Position numbers and translations under genes: made by a program
Notes under the pieces: generated by a model
Databases searched by the model: none
Seen by the model: only the letters and a program-made list of their open reading frames with translations
Told to the model about the DNA's origin: nothing
NCBI RefSeq assembly: GCF_001571365.1
Contig: NZ_BCTQ01000009.1
Location: 122,330 to 186,329 of the forward strand
Reading direction: 5' to 3'
DNA from: Achromobacter denitrificans NBRC 15125
GTDB lineage: Bacteria; Pseudomonadota; Gammaproteobacteria; Burkholderiales; Burkholderiaceae_B
DNA length: 64,000 bases
Shown here: piece after piece, positions 63,937 to 64,000 of the stretch
How positions within the stretch are numbered: the stretch's first letter is position 1
How the letters are laid out: the number at the start of each line of letters is the position of its first letter

Positions 63937-64000
63937 ATGGCTCAGAAGGGCAAAGTTAAGTGGTTCAACGCTGACAAGGGTTACGGTTTCATTACTCCGG
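63937..64000 (+). CDS. Cold-shock protein (CspA family), cut by window end
   Basis: Only the first 21 codons are present. They read MAQKGKVKWFNADKGYGFIT and then Pro, matching the start of the CspA cold-shock domain including the RNA-binding KGYGFI (RNP1). Family proteins of about 67-70 residues bind single-stranded RNA and DNA and melt structures at low temperature. The rest of the gene lies beyond the window. Confidence 0.92.
   Translation, partial: MAQKGKVKWFNADKGYGFITP

Overview
The window looks like chromosomal DNA of a high-GC member of the Alcaligenaceae, most likely Bordetella or a close relative such as Achromobacter. The grounds are the DnaA, DnaN, YidC and MnmE sequences, several tripartite-tricarboxylate (Bug/TctC) receptors, many LysR/GntR-controlled solute-uptake cassettes, and a tctDE-tctCBA locus like the Bordetella bct locus. 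Nearly all of it is densely packed coding DNA. I see no tRNA, rRNA, CRISPR array, insertion sequence or prophage gene.

Layout. 1-9 kb: organic-acid genes (HyuA-like ATPase, Bug receptor, LysR, AraC, GhrA-like and LldD-like 2-hydroxyacid enzymes, a lone binding protein, a PhyH dioxygenase). 9-16 kb: acylphosphatase, a DMT exporter, and a complete glutamate/aspartate-type ABC operon (gltIJKL) ending in threonine aldolase, followed by LysR and GntR regulators. 16-23.5 kb: an IlvD/Edd dehydratase, an MHS transporter and a FAD oxidoreductase in one operon, then a flavin reductase/VOC pair and a LysR gene. 23.5-29.5 kb: a self-contained cassette (DUF1989 enzyme, GntR regulator, stand-alone EctC-like cupin, amidase, fused ABC permease-ATPase, binding protein) bracketed by two identical palindromic operators.

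29.6-37.8 kb: replication and ribosome core, gyrB-dnaN-dnaA to the left and rpmH-rnpA-yidD-yidC to the right. 38-50.5 kb: catalase, a sulfonate-type ABC cassette with a TauD-like dioxygenase, and a dipeptide-type ABC operon ending in an M20 amidohydrolase. 50.5-55.4 kb: mnmE, a MarR-like/MASE1-like divergent pair, a GNAT acetyltransferase and a ClC chloride channel. 55.4-55.8 kb: an AT-rich gene-free stretch with two perfect DnaA boxes where the strand composition flips from C-rich to G-rich, the best oriC candidate. 55.8-61.2 kb: tctD-tctE-tctC-tctB-tctA. 61.4-64 kb: a YbdL-type aminotransferase, an AbrB-family membrane protein and the start of a cold-shock protein gene.

The most unusual features are: (i) a tandem array of about ten degenerate 11-bp DnaA-box-like units at 43.46-43.57 kb; (ii) fourteen perfect TTATCCACA boxes scattered over 5-56 kb where composition predicts about 0.1; (iii) the operator-bracketed EctC-like/DUF1989/amidase/ABC cassette, a good candidate for an undescribed catabolic pathway; and (iv) an origin candidate separated from dnaA by about 21 kb.
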